Assembly: GCA_964512325.1 (NCBI GenBank) | Contig: CAZEGN010000004.1 | Coordinates: forward strand, 1-64,000 | DNA: 64,000 nt | Source: JACQZO01 sp964512325 | GTDB taxonomy: Bacteria; Patescibacteriota; Gracilibacteria; RBG-16-42-10 | Direction: 5' to 3' | Shown here: one piece after another, positions 52,408 through 60,831 of the stretch | Layout: the number at the start of each line of letters is the position of its first letter | How positions within the stretch are numbered: the stretch's first letter is position 1 | Notes under the pieces: model-generated | Databases searched by the model: none | Told to the model about the DNA's origin: nothing | The model's input: only the letters and a program-made list of their open reading frames with translations | Made by a program: the position numbers and the translations under genes

Positions 52408-54054
52408 TTAGCCTAATTTATGAAAGCGCTTTGGTCTATAAACCACGGTAATCTCTCTTGATGCTGGTAAAGGCACTCCAGCATTGTTGCACAAGTTAGC
52501 CAATTCGATCTTATAAAACTTTTCGGGAGTTTCTGGCAGATTTTTCATGTGAATATAGATCCACCTTCCCTGATTTCTGTATTCACAACTTGCAATCTCG
52601 TATATCTCTCCCGAGTCTTTGGCTGTGACCTTAATATGTTTTTTACTATCACCTGTGAAGTGAATCTCTTCGTTGAACCGAATATCAATTATTTGTGGCG
52701 CTACGATTTCATGATAAAAAATCCTTGGTTGGTTATGGTTAGGAATGGCTTTTACCTCATACTGGTAATCTGTTTTTACATTTATGCTGTCGATAAAACA
52801 TGAACTGTCTGTAATTGATACCTCCTGTGATTTATCTCTAGTCAAAGTCTCTAAGCTATAACTTTCAGGAAATTTAAGTATTTCATGGACATGTTCATGT
52901 ACTACACCAGGTTGTTTGATGTATTTGAAGCTGTAGTGGTCATCTCGTAAGTTTGCTGCAGGTATTTGATAGTGAACGGTTACTAAAAACTTTTTACCAA
53001 CTGCAAGCTGGTAGTGAATCGGTCTCGTGATAAATTCACCTTCTTCCCCAGTATCTAACTCTTTTCCATCACTCATCACTTGAACTTGCAATACCTCCTT
53101 CAATAAATACACGGTTATGACTCCTTGGTAAGTTCCAGAAATTGGATAGTCATATCCACCACCATGTTGAACCTCTATTGTTAATGTCACATTAGCCCCT
53201 GCCAGTTTTTTAGTCTCTTTATCAAATGTGAAAGAAACATCTCTGGAAATAGTTCTACGCAAGTAGCGATTGGTTTTTAAGCCAAGATAGTTGTTTTCAA
53301 CTATAGCCAAGGCATCGCTATAGCTACCTGCTGTAAATGGAATTGCTAATCCTTTGGCAATGAGTTGCTTCTGAAGATGTCGATCAGCGGTAAACAATTG
53401 CAAATCTTTCGTCAAAATAGCCTCTTTTAAAAGAGCAGTACATCGTGGCCATTTCCAGACATGAATAATGAGGACCTTCATGATTCTCTTAAAAAGAGCT
53501 TTCAGGATCCATTTACGATTACTGCCCGCTTCAGCGTTGTGAAAATCCACATCTGAAACTAGCGTGCTTAACTGGTAAAACAAGTTTTTTGCAGTAAAAA
53601 CTATATATCCCTCCTTGAGAGGGCCTATTACTTTCATGAATTGCTCTAACAAGGAATAATTGATTGCTACAACACTAAAAACCTGTGTTTTGGGGTAAAT
53701 ATCACAGTAACTTTCAATCATTCGTTTCGCTGATTTTTCAAAGTTGCCAAAAAGATTGGAATCCCGAAAAAACCAATGTTTCAGTTTTAAAAACTCTTGT
53801 ACCTCTTTTGGTGGAGTTACTTGGGTATGCCCTCGAAGTTCATTGTGGTCATGTCGAAAGTGTAGCTTTACTTTTCTTTTCCCTAATTCAATATCTAGCA
53901 ACTGTGTGATGAAGCCACCACTACCTCGGAGCTCATTGTTATTTTGAAAAACAACTAGAATATGCTCCGTTCTATTACTGAACCATGCTTTTAATAACGC
54001 CCAAATCAAAAATGTCATAAGGCAAATTCTTTTATATGTGTTAAGGCTTCGCAT
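52408..54054 (-). CDS. DUF4012-family membrane-anchored protein
   Basis: A 548-residue protein with one N-terminal helix (ICLMTFLIWALLKAWFS) and the DUF4012 signature ILVVFQNNNELRGSGGFI plus RDSNLFGNFEKSAKRM. The C-terminal ~250 residues add several beta-sandwich-like repeats. DUF4012 proteins occur in CPR and Gram-positive exopolysaccharide loci. The start overlaps the glycosyltransferase gene by 40 bp; starting at Met14 (54015) would remove the overlap. Confidence 0.8.
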   Translation of the reverse strand: MRSLNTYKRICLMTFLIWALLKAWFSNRTEHILVVFQNNNELRGSGGFITQLLDIELGKRKVKLHFRHDHNELRGHTQVTPPKEVQEFLKLKHWFFRDSNLFGNFEKSAKRMIESYCDIYPKTQVFSVVAINYSLLEQFMKVIGPLKEGYIVFTAKNLFYQLSTLVSDVDFHNAEAGSNRKWILKALFKRIMKVLIIHVWKWPRCTALLKEAILTKDLQLFTADRHLQKQLIAKGLAIPFTAGSYSDALAIVENNYLGLKTNRYLRRTISRDVSFTFDKETKKLAGANVTLTIEVQHGGGYDYPISGTYQGVITVYLLKEVLQVQVMSDGKELDTGEEGEFITRPIHYQLAVGKKFLVTVHYQIPAANLRDDHYSFKYIKQPGVVHEHVHEILKFPESYSLETLTRDKSQEVSITDSSCFIDSINVKTDYQYEVKAIPNHNQPRIFYHEIVAPQIIDIRFNEEIHFTGDSKKHIKVTAKDSGEIYEIASCEYRNQGRWIYIHMKNLPETPEKFYKIELANLCNNAGVPLPASREITVVYRPKRFHKLG

Positions 54055-55007
54055 AACTTTTTCTGAGCATAGCCATTGTACAGTTGCATGTTCACGAAGA
54101 CATGTGTTTGTGGCGGATGTTTTTTTGTTGCTTCCAAATAGAAACGCACAGCTGTTTTGTAGTTGCCCTGCTGTAAAGCCAGGTCTCCCAATTGCAAATA
54201 CGCTTCAATGAAAGCGGGATTAGCCTTGATGGCGTTCCGATAGGCTAACTTTGCAGACCTCACCTTACTCATTTTTATGTAACATTCTCCTATACCAAGA
54301 TAGGCTCGATTCAGTTCATCTTTGCTTGTATTTGGTACCTTTATGAACTTGGAATACCAGCGAAGAGCTTGTTTAAAGTTGCCCAGTGATTTATTTTCTC
54401 GGCCTAAATAAAAAAGTATTCTTGTTTGAGTCGGATCTCTCTTTATTGCTCCCTCTAAAATGCCAAGGTTTCTTGTGATGCTCTTTGAGAAATCTTCTTG
54501 GTCTTTATTATGAATAATAGGGTGCGACAATCTTACAAATTTCTTAATATCTTCTTTAGGAATATCTAGATACTCATGAATTGGCAAAGTGTATTGATAC
54601 CCTAAATCAACTTTCCAGATACGTGGTAAATATGTGGTAAAGGCGGTTTTTTGATTGACGGTGGAATACACATAAGGCAAAAACACTCCCAATGTTTCAG
54701 GAGTAAGCTTTTCCAAGTCATCTTGTAATGCTCTTTTTTCTTCTGCGCTGATAATGTCATCAGCATCTACTACCATTACCCATGGGGTAACTACTTTGTT
54801 TAAGGCAAAATTACGTGCAGCAGCAAAATCATCGATCCATGTAAAATCATATACTTTTGCTCCAAAGTCTTGCGCAATTGTTTTTGTGGTGTCTGTGGAT
54901 CCTGTGTCAACCACAACTATATCGCTGTATAGTCCAGCAAATGACTCGAGGCATACTGCGAGTCGCTTCTCCTCATTTTTAACAATCAGACATAACGTAA
55001 CAATCAT
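54015..55007 (-). CDS. Family 2 glycosyltransferase with TPR repeats
   Basis: A 330-residue protein. Residues 1-110 are a GT2 domain (VTLCLIVKNEEKRLAVCLES, then IVVVDTGSTDTTKTIA and MVVDADDII with the DxD metal site). Residues about 190-320 are TPR-like repeats (LFYLGRENKSLGNFKQALRW, AYLQLGDLALQQGNYKTAV). Such fusions glycosylate proteins or cell-surface sugars. Together with the overlapping DUF4012 gene it suggests surface polysaccharide or glycoprotein modification. Confidence 0.88.
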   Translation of the reverse strand: MIVTLCLIVKNEEKRLAVCLESFAGLYSDIVVVDTGSTDTTKTIAQDFGAKVYDFTWIDDFAAARNFALNKVVTPWVMVVDADDIISAEEKRALQDDLEKLTPETLGVFLPYVYSTVNQKTAFTTYLPRIWKVDLGYQYTLPIHEYLDIPKEDIKKFVRLSHPIIHNKDQEDFSKSITRNLGILEGAIKRDPTQTRILFYLGRENKSLGNFKQALRWYSKFIKVPNTSKDELNRAYLGIGECYIKMSKVRSAKLAYRNAIKANPAFIEAYLQLGDLALQQGNYKTAVRFYLEATKKHPPQTHVFVNMQLYNGYAQKKLCEALTHIKEFAL

Positions 55008-55071
55008 AAAAAGCTGGCATATTTGATCATCTCAAAATTATACCAGCTTTGTTTACTCTAGCCTAGTTTGT

Positions 55072-55551
55072 CTATGCATCTACTCCCATAGAGCCAGTAT
55101 CAGAATCAGTGCTTGCATCTGAAGGTTCAGGAATTACAATGGTTCCTGCATCAGCACCCATAGAACCTCCATCTACCCCCATTGACCCTGCATCTGCTGA
55201 GCCAAAGCCAGCATCTGAAGTTGTTGGGATAGTAACAGGAGTTGCATCAGCGCCCATCGATCCAGCGTCCACTGCCATTGAACCAGCATCAGTGCCAGCA
55301 TCAACAACCATAGGAGTACTATCAGTACTTACCATTGCATCACTGCCGTTTCCAGCATCAGGTGTTGCTACATCAGCCATTCTGTCGTCACTTGTACTAC
55401 CTGCTGTGTCAGCACAACCAGCAACAGTACCACCTAACTTCATTGCAAGAAGAGCTGGTAAAACTAAATTTCCAATCTTGCCTCTAATCGATGCAGTTGG
55501 TTTAGCTTTAGGTCTATCCGTTCCCTGCCCCTGACGTGGAGAATTATTCAT
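55072..55551 (-). CDS. Asp/Gly/Ala/Met-repeat lipoprotein (unknown)
   Basis: A 159-residue protein. After a basic lead and helix (LVLPALLAMKLGG) the sequence TVAGC fits a lipobox, then an acidic low-complexity region of repeats such as DAGSMGADA and DAGTDAGSMAVDAG. The antisense frame at 55109-55534 is a by-product of the repeat. Likely an elongated acidic surface lipoprotein; repeat number may vary. Confidence 0.6.
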   Translation of the reverse strand: MNNSPRQGQGTDRPKAKPTASIRGKIGNLVLPALLAMKLGGTVAGCADTAGSTSDDRMADVATPDAGNGSDAMVSTDSTPMVVDAGTDAGSMAVDAGSMGADATPVTIPTTSDAGFGSADAGSMGVDGGSMGADAGTIVIPEPSDASTDSDTGSMGVDA

Positions 55552-55710
55552 AAAGAATTAATAATTAACAATACAATTTTAACATAATTACTAGTATTTG
55601 TCATTATCAGCCTCCTGTTATGTTTTAGTAGGTCAGGTGGGTGAGTAGCGATATTGATCTAGTTCGCTTATACTCAGCTTAGTGCTAATGAAGATATAAC
55701 TTTCACAGTT

Positions 55711-56274
55711 ATGCTCGAACTAAATGATGGTGTTCAAACATTGCTAGCCCGTTATGTCGGTACCGATTTGTATGTTGATGGTAAACTGGATGTTTTACGT
55801 TTATGTGAAGATTTAAAAATTAAAGTGATCAACTATGAATTCTCTGATCAAAGAATAAGTGGTGCCATTGTTCGTACTCCTAATGAATGGCTAATTTATC
55901 TTAATGATAAAGATTCGCGACGAAGAAAGCGTTTCACGGTAGCTCATGAGATTGGTCATTATATTTCATTTGAAGCTGGGAGTTATTCTAAACCTTTTCT
56001 TGAGAATGGACAGTTGATTACTGATATGGGGATTCTTTGGAGGAAGCAGTCTGTACAAAATCTGGAAGCACAAAAGGCTGAAACTGAAGCTAATAAAATA
56101 GCGGCAGATATTCTCATGCCCAAAGAGGAAGTAAAAAGAAAGGTGGAAGCTAATTGCAATATTGAGGAAATGGCAGATTTTTTTGATGTTTCGGAGTCAG
56201 CAATTGTAGTTAGATTAGATAGCCTTGGTTATAGACTGATGGAAAGCATGTCAGATTCATTAGTGTGTAATTAA
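55711..56274 (+). CDS. ImmA/IrrE-type zinc metallopeptidase
   Basis: A 187-residue protein with the ImmA core RRKRFTVAHEIGHYI (HExxH, His79, Glu80, His83) and the following ANKIAADILMP helix with the third ligand. Such proteins cleave repressors of mobile elements or toxin-antitoxin systems. No adjacent Xre-type repressor is visible; the next gene (1 bp later) is a small membrane protein. Confidence 0.88.
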   Translation: MLELNDGVQTLLARYVGTDLYVDGKLDVLRLCEDLKIKVINYEFSDQRISGAIVRTPNEWLIYLNDKDSRRRKRFTVAHEIGHYISFEAGSYSKPFLENGQLITDMGILWRKQSVQNLEAQKAETEANKIAADILMPKEEVKRKVEANCNIEEMADFFDVSESAIVVRLDSLGYRLMESMSDSLVCN

Positions 56275-56275
56275 T

Positions 56276-56632
56276 ATGAGTGATCAGATTCCAAGTGGTA
56301 AAATGGTTGGAGATGCTAGCAGTGAGATTGCAATACCGGAAAAAGATGATTCATCATTTGCGAATCTATCTACTTTGCGAAATGAGCTCTTTGCTCCATT
56401 TGCAGGCTTACTGCTGCACTATCTGAACCTTACTAATTCAAATAAAGCTAGGGGGCAGCATTTATATGCTCATGACTTTAGAAAAGCTCATCCTTTTGGT
56501 TTTAAGGCCCTGTTTATCCTCGACGCCTTAGTAAGGTGTTTATTTTTGTTGATTCTGATTTCGGCGGTTATTCGTGGTTTGGGGTTAGAGAGCTTCTATG
56601 CGTCTATTTATCATGCCTTGATAGGTAGGTAA
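56276..56632 (+). CDS. Unknown small membrane protein coupled to ImmA-like gene
   Basis: A 118-residue protein with one or two helices near the C-terminus (LFILDALVRCLFLLILISAVI, residues about 77-97) and a polar start. It begins 1 bp after the ImmA-like stop, so the pair is translated together. Unknown. Confidence 0.6.
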   Translation: MSDQIPSGKMVGDASSEIAIPEKDDSSFANLSTLRNELFAPFAGLLLHYLNLTNSNKARGQHLYAHDFRKAHPFGFKALFILDALVRCLFLLILISAVIRGLGLESFYASIYHALIGR

Positions 56633-56754
56633 GTTTATATACCTAGAGAAAGATCGGCGCATATGGATTGCATTGTATTTGCCATATTTAAAGAAGTGGG
56701 TATTATTCTAGTGCTGTTCTAACTTTGTGCTTTATATTTGCGTGCTTTCAAAAG

Positions 56755-56864
56755 GGTATCCGTGTGATGAGGGGTCAACCTTCTGCCTACGGATGCCTCG
56801 CAAGAAGCTGAAGTTAGGACAGCCAGAAAGGTTGATCCCTTTTTGCGCTATATTTTCTAACTTC
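56755..56864 (+). ncRNA. Structured RNA leader / attenuator candidate
   Basis: Three pairings lie in the 110 bases before the gene at 56873. GGTATCCGT (56755-56763) pairs with ACGGATGCC (56789-56797); AGGGGTCAACCTTCTG (56770-56785) pairs with CAGAAAGGTTGATCCCT (56824-56840), followed by TTTTT like a terminator; GAAGTTAG (56810-56817) pairs with CTAACTTC (56857-56864), which ends 8 bases before the ATG. The first two interleave like a pseudoknot. A riboswitch or protein-controlled attenuator is the natural reading; no known class is recognised. Confidence 0.45.
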
Positions 56865-56872
56865 TTTTCTTT

Positions 56873-57511
56873 ATGGCAGAAGTCACACGTATCACGATAG
56901 GGTTTATTCTTGGGTGGATTTTGGGAGTGGGGGCTCTTCTTACTGGTATTTCTCAGTTAGCTGTTTCCCCTGTACGAGGTGTGATTACGCTTCTTATTGC
57001 TGCCATCCTTATTCCACCAACAGCTAAATTTCTAAAAACAAAAAGCAAGGTAAGTCTTTCAGGGGGAGTAAAGGTTCTTGTTGTGATTATTCTGGCAGTA
57101 ATTGCAAGTGCAGTGGATTCCAGTGGTTCCAGTAGTGCAACATCATCAACCTCAAATATAGTCCAACAATCACAATCTGTGGCAAAGAGTAACCAATCAG
57201 TAAATACTCCAGCTGTTGTGATTCCACCACGCGAGCCTTCATACCAGAAGATTTTTACCTTTAGCGGTAATGGAGCAAAGAAGTCAGAACCATTTACAAT
57301 TACAGGATCGCGATTCAAAATTAAATATGACTGTAAGGGTGGTTTGTGTCAGGCCTTTTTAAAGAAAGCTGATGCTGAATGGGATATCAAGTTGGTAATG
57401 AACACAACTGAGAGCACAAAAGATGAAAGCGTGTTTTACGGTGCTGGGGAATATTATATAGATGCCAACACTATGGGCTCATATGTTATGACGGTTGAAG
57501 ACTATAAATAA
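56873..57511 (+). CDS. Unknown membrane protein with extracytoplasmic beta domain
   Basis: A 212-residue protein with two or three N-terminal helices (GFILGWILGVGALLTGIS, VRGVITLLIAAILI, VKVLVVIILAVIASAV), a Ser/Thr-rich spacer (about 83-110) and a strand-rich domain (about 120-212; FTFSGNGAKKSEPFTITGSR). It is the only gene behind the structured leader. Unknown family. Confidence 0.6.
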   Translation: MAEVTRITIGFILGWILGVGALLTGISQLAVSPVRGVITLLIAAILIPPTAKFLKTKSKVSLSGGVKVLVVIILAVIASAVDSSGSSSATSSTSNIVQQSQSVAKSNQSVNTPAVVIPPREPSYQKIFTFSGNGAKKSEPFTITGSRFKIKYDCKGGLCQAFLKKADAEWDIKLVMNTTESTKDESVFYGAGEYYIDANTMGSYVMTVEDYK

Positions 57512-57515
57512 TGTC

Positions 57516-57538
57516 CAATCCCTAAAGATTTCGGCTAA
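57516..57538 (+). repeat. Short direct repeat, right copy
   Basis: Non-coding partner of 50126-50148, just after the stop of the 212-residue gene. It could mark an end of a nested insertion. Confidence 0.4.
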
Positions 57539-57578
57539 TTAGAATTTGTGACATACTCCTCACAGGAATCTGTATTCT

Positions 57579-58661
57579 ATGTCACAACAATCGAGAGAGG
57601 TTGAAGATATTACGTTGGTATTAGCTAGGCACCTGTTCCTACTAAAGGAAGACCCGAATGAAGCGTATTGGCTGGCTTTAGACGATGTGCCATATATGAG
57701 CATCTATACCTATACCCATGGGTTCGAAAATGCTCTTAAAGACTGTCTACGGTGGGGACTGTTTAATACTGTGAAGATATCTCTGTGGTCACGGGTTGAT
57801 GATGACAACAATTATCAGATCGACAAAACTGTGAAATTCACTAGTAAACAAGTGTCAACACTATCTCGGCAGGACTCTCTCATACCTCAAGAATATAGAA
57901 CTCAGTTCTCTGACGATAAAACTCGATCAGTAGAGATTTGCTGTAATACAAAACAATTAAAGGAATATATTGCAGCGTATGTAGCTGACTGGATTGATAA
58001 CAAACTGTATAAAACGAAAATAAATATTTACAAAGCATCGAAACAGTTGGAGATTGTGAGTCTTACTATTTTAAAGCTATTGAAGCACTATGCACCGAAC
58101 AATCTTCTCGTCGCAGCTGTTGGGAATGAGAAAGTAGACTTTTTTGCTACCATACTTTTCTTAGAGCAACGTGGATATGTTCGACTGCTCAATATCCAAG
58201 AAACTGAAAAGGGCGAGGGCTTGGATCGTGAAAGTGTTGTAAGTGTGCGTTTGGACATTGAACCTTCATTCCTTGAAGAATTTGGTACAGCAACAGGAGC
58301 ATATCCAGAGGATTACCTGGATTATGTCATTAAACAAGAAGATATAGAAAACAAAAGAATCACGTATCATTATCCTGATACTCTCAAGTTTAAAGGAGCT
58401 GAGCACCAGTTTAACAAGGACTGTTTTCCCTATTGGCTTTTCTACTTAGCCTACAATACCCAGTCTTATGAAATAGATATCTCTGAGCTAGCAGAACGAG
58501 CTAAGAATAAAACCGATGATCTGGAGAAGGGGGTCAAGAACCTTAGGGATACCTTAAGAAAGAAATTTGGCTTTGATGAATTTGAGTCTTTCGTAAGTAT
58601 CGAAGGGGGTAGGGTGAAGATAGACAAGACGAGATTCTACTTTAAGCCGAAAAAAGTCTAA
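57579..58661 (+). CDS. Unknown 360-residue protein next to recombinase
   Basis: A soluble protein without recognised motifs: charged helices in the centre (IDNKLYKTKINIYKASKQLE), a C-terminal part resembling a winged helix (ELAERAKNKTDDLEKGVKNLR ... KFGFDEFESF). It lies on the same strand as the recombinase, 278 bp upstream, and may be a regulator or directionality factor (inference). Confidence 0.55.
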   Translation: MSQQSREVEDITLVLARHLFLLKEDPNEAYWLALDDVPYMSIYTYTHGFENALKDCLRWGLFNTVKISLWSRVDDDNNYQIDKTVKFTSKQVSTLSRQDSLIPQEYRTQFSDDKTRSVEICCNTKQLKEYIAAYVADWIDNKLYKTKINIYKASKQLEIVSLTILKLLKHYAPNNLLVAAVGNEKVDFFATILFLEQRGYVRLLNIQETEKGEGLDRESVVSVRLDIEPSFLEEFGTATGAYPEDYLDYVIKQEDIENKRITYHYPDTLKFKGAEHQFNKDCFPYWLFYLAYNTQSYEIDISELAERAKNKTDDLEKGVKNLRDTLRKKFGFDEFESFVSIEGGRVKIDKTRFYFKPKKV

Positions 58662-58720
58662 GTAAGTCGGAATAAGTCTCATACCAGTCCTTATAAAAGC
58701 TTTGGTTCTCTTTAGAATGG

Positions 58721-58906
58721 ATGGCGTATTTGGAATTTATGGAGACAATCAAGCTAAGCTCGCTATCAGAAATTTCATTTGAGGTCGTATATCCAGAGGA
58801 AAACCCTCGGTGGTATATGGAAGACATCACCAAAACCATGGCATATGTTGGTCTCTTTGATGGGCTTGATGTGAAGAAACTAACCAACTTTAATAAATCG
58901 GGTTAA
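58721..58906 (+). CDS. Small acidic protein upstream of recombinase
   Basis: A 61-residue frame (LSSLSEISFEVVYPEENPRW...) ending 33 bp before the recombinase start. Size and place fit an accessory factor such as an excisionase, but there is no recognised motif and an antisense frame (58642-58887) also exists. Confidence 0.4.
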   Translation: MAYLEFMETIKLSSLSEISFEVVYPEENPRWYMEDITKTMAYVGLFDGLDVKKLTNFNKSG

Positions 58907-58939
58907 TCGGTTACACTCTGAGCAGATTAATCTCTCTCA

Positions 58940-60763
58940 ATGAGCCTGCTAGATGAAGATCGATCCATGCGGAACGTTGCTATTTATGTGCGAGTTTCTA
59001 CGCCAGAACAAAAAATAGATGGTTATGGTTTGGATGTTCAGAAGAAACGGTTGCTTGAATACATTGAGCAAAATAAGGGGTTGAAGCTGGTGACAAAAAA
59101 AGAGTGGTTCTTCCAAGATGTTCACACAGGTAGTGAATTGAATAGGGATGGATTAAATGAATTGCGAGAACTTGTTCGGTCGAAGAAAATAGACGCTGTG
59201 CTTGTTTGGAAAATAGATCGACTTTCAAGAAGCTTGAAGCATCTCATTAATCTGTTTGAGGAGATGCAGGAAAATGATGTGAGCTTTATATCTGTTCAGG
59301 AAAACATTGATTTTAAGGGGCCTATTGGCAAGCTTATCTTCCAAATATTTGGGGCTATAGCACAATTTGAACGAGAGCTAATTAAAGGGCGAACCAAGCT
59401 AGGGAAAATTGCTTCAGCCGAGTTAGGTAACTACACGGGAGCACATGTCCCTTTCGGTTACGAGGCGGTCAAGAATGCATCAGGAAAAGGTCGTCGATTG
59501 GTTATTATTGAGGAGGAACGAAAGTGGGTAGAACAAATGTTTAACTGGTATATATATGACACTTTTGGCTTAGGTGAAATAACAAACAAGTTAAATGAGC
59601 TCAAGGTACCCAAAGGAAAGGGGTCAAAAGAAAAGGACAGACATTCTCCATGGACGGAAAAGTATCTTCGCAATATTATTCATAATACCATTTATCGAGG
59701 TGAGTTTGTGGCTAACAAAAGAGATGAGGATGGTCACTTACTGCCTGAAGAAGAGTGGACTGTAGTTGATATTCCCCCATGTATTAGTGAATTTACTTTC
59801 CAACAAGCACAAGCATTATGTGCTCTGAAGAAAGAGGTAAATATGAAAAAGACTGATTACATGCTTAGTGGAAAGCTTAAGGATGTGACCTCAGAACCGC
59901 ATAGATCGTTTGTCGGTGTACCTAGAACCAAAGGTGGCTATAGCTATAGAAGGAAGAAGTTCAATCAGCCGGGACAGGACTTTAACTGGGAGATACCCGC
60001 TAAGCCAGTTGAAGAGTTTGTCTGGAACAAGGTGAAGCAGGCTATGCAGGATCCCGAGGGGTTTATTAAGTTTTATTTATCCAGAGAGTTTGCTGATCCC
60101 ACCAGAATCACCACTATCAATAACCAGCTATCACATTTGAGACAGCAGAAGATCAATACTGAACTTTCTTCCGCACGAATTGAGAAAGCCTATGAAAATG
60201 GTAGCTACAGTGAAGAGAAGATGAATGAAAAGTTGAGAGACATGGAGGATGAGCTGAACCACATTGATACCCAAATCACTGGATTAGAAGATCAGCTGAC
60301 TCTTATTGGCTCTATTGATGTGGAGATTCAAAGTCTCAAGGAAGCATCAAAGGATGTGAAATATAGGCTTGATAGTCTAGATGATAAGCATAAGAAGATG
60401 CTCATTAGACTCTTCGTTGATCGCATTGAAATTACCCTAGTAAGGGACGGTAGGCACAAGAAAATGACGGCTCAAATATTCTTTCGGTTCAAACCTGACA
60501 AGTTTCCCAAAACGCTTGATGAGGTTAGTACCGTAGAACCGCTTATAGATCAAGCTGTAGAGCGTCAAAAGCCTAAAAATAATCGTGGTGGTGGAGATGG
60601 GAGTAGAGGTTACAACCTCTTCAGTATTCCTGCTTCTGTATGCAAAGTCGTCAAAGAACATAAAAATAACCAACAAGGTGAGGAGGTAATTTTGCAGATT
60701 ATCAATGGCGAGGAGCTAAGCACTTTTAGAAAGCTTTGTGTATTAGATGAACGGAAAGGGTAG
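58940..60763 (+). CDS. Large serine recombinase with att-spanning C-terminal tail
   Basis: A 607-residue site-specific recombinase. Residues about 11-155 are the catalytic domain (VAIYVRVSTPEQKIDGYGLD with nucleophile Ser20; KIDRLSRS). About 165-300 are the recombinase domain (HSPWTEKYLRNIIHNTIYRG). The usual zinc ribbon (about 325-360) has lost its cysteines (LSGKLKDVTSEPHRSF). A coiled coil spans about 385-470. Residues 551-607 are the 57-residue tail (GGDGSRGYNLFSIPAS ... CVLDERKG) that recurs as modules A-G. The att core GGTGGAGATGGG is codons 551-554. Met10 is an alternative start. Confidence 0.93.
   Translation: MSLLDEDRSMRNVAIYVRVSTPEQKIDGYGLDVQKKRLLEYIEQNKGLKLVTKKEWFFQDVHTGSELNRDGLNELRELVRSKKIDAVLVWKIDRLSRSLKHLINLFEEMQENDVSFISVQENIDFKGPIGKLIFQIFGAIAQFERELIKGRTKLGKIASAELGNYTGAHVPFGYEAVKNASGKGRRLVIIEEERKWVEQMFNWYIYDTFGLGEITNKLNELKVPKGKGSKEKDRHSPWTEKYLRNIIHNTIYRGEFVANKRDEDGHLLPEEEWTVVDIPPCISEFTFQQAQALCALKKEVNMKKTDYMLSGKLKDVTSEPHRSFVGVPRTKGGYSYRRKKFNQPGQDFNWEIPAKPVEEFVWNKVKQAMQDPEGFIKFYLSREFADPTRITTINNQLSHLRQQKINTELSSARIEKAYENGSYSEEKMNEKLRDMEDELNHIDTQITGLEDQLTLIGSIDVEIQSLKEASKDVKYRLDSLDDKHKKMLIRLFVDRIEITLVRDGRHKKMTAQIFFRFKPDKFPKTLDEVSTVEPLIDQAVERQKPKNNRGGGDGSRGYNLFSIPASVCKVVKEHKNNQQGEEVILQIINGEELSTFRKLCVLDERKG
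60590..60763 (+). repeat. Cassette tail module H (intact, in the recombinase gene)
   Basis: The copy fused in frame to the recombinase. 174 bp from GGTGGAGATGGG to TAG, same length as D, E and F. It contains AGAGGTTACAACCTCT at 60605-60620 and is followed by TAGAAC. It belongs to the downstream cassette (to 61476), so this recombinase has borrowed its C-terminus from it. Confidence 0.9.
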
Positions 60764-60831
60764 AACTCACAGGTTTTAGATATAGACCAATGATAGCTTT
60801 TCGATGTAGAATAATAAGAAATACAAAAAAT

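Noticed and set aside
55109..55534. Plus-strand 141-codon frame opposite the acidic lipoprotein
   Set aside because: It mirrors the low-complexity repeat; the minus-strand frame has a lipobox and start, the plus frame has only Pro/Ala/Ser repeats.
56745..56860. SRP (4.5S) RNA
   Set aside because: The conserved GGAA/GAAGCAG apical loop of SRP RNA is absent; only stems are present.
58642..58887. Minus-strand 81-codon frame before the recombinase
   Set aside because: It overlaps the end of the 360-residue gene and has no protein-like features; the plus-strand 61-residue frame is slightly better but also uncertain.
42767..60766. Repeated modules as a CRISPR or attC integron array
   Set aside because: Units are 174 bp, coding in frame, separated by 0.7-1.3 kb (in one case about 10 kb) with genes, and no tyrosine integrase or attC-like hairpin is present; the serine recombinase explains them.
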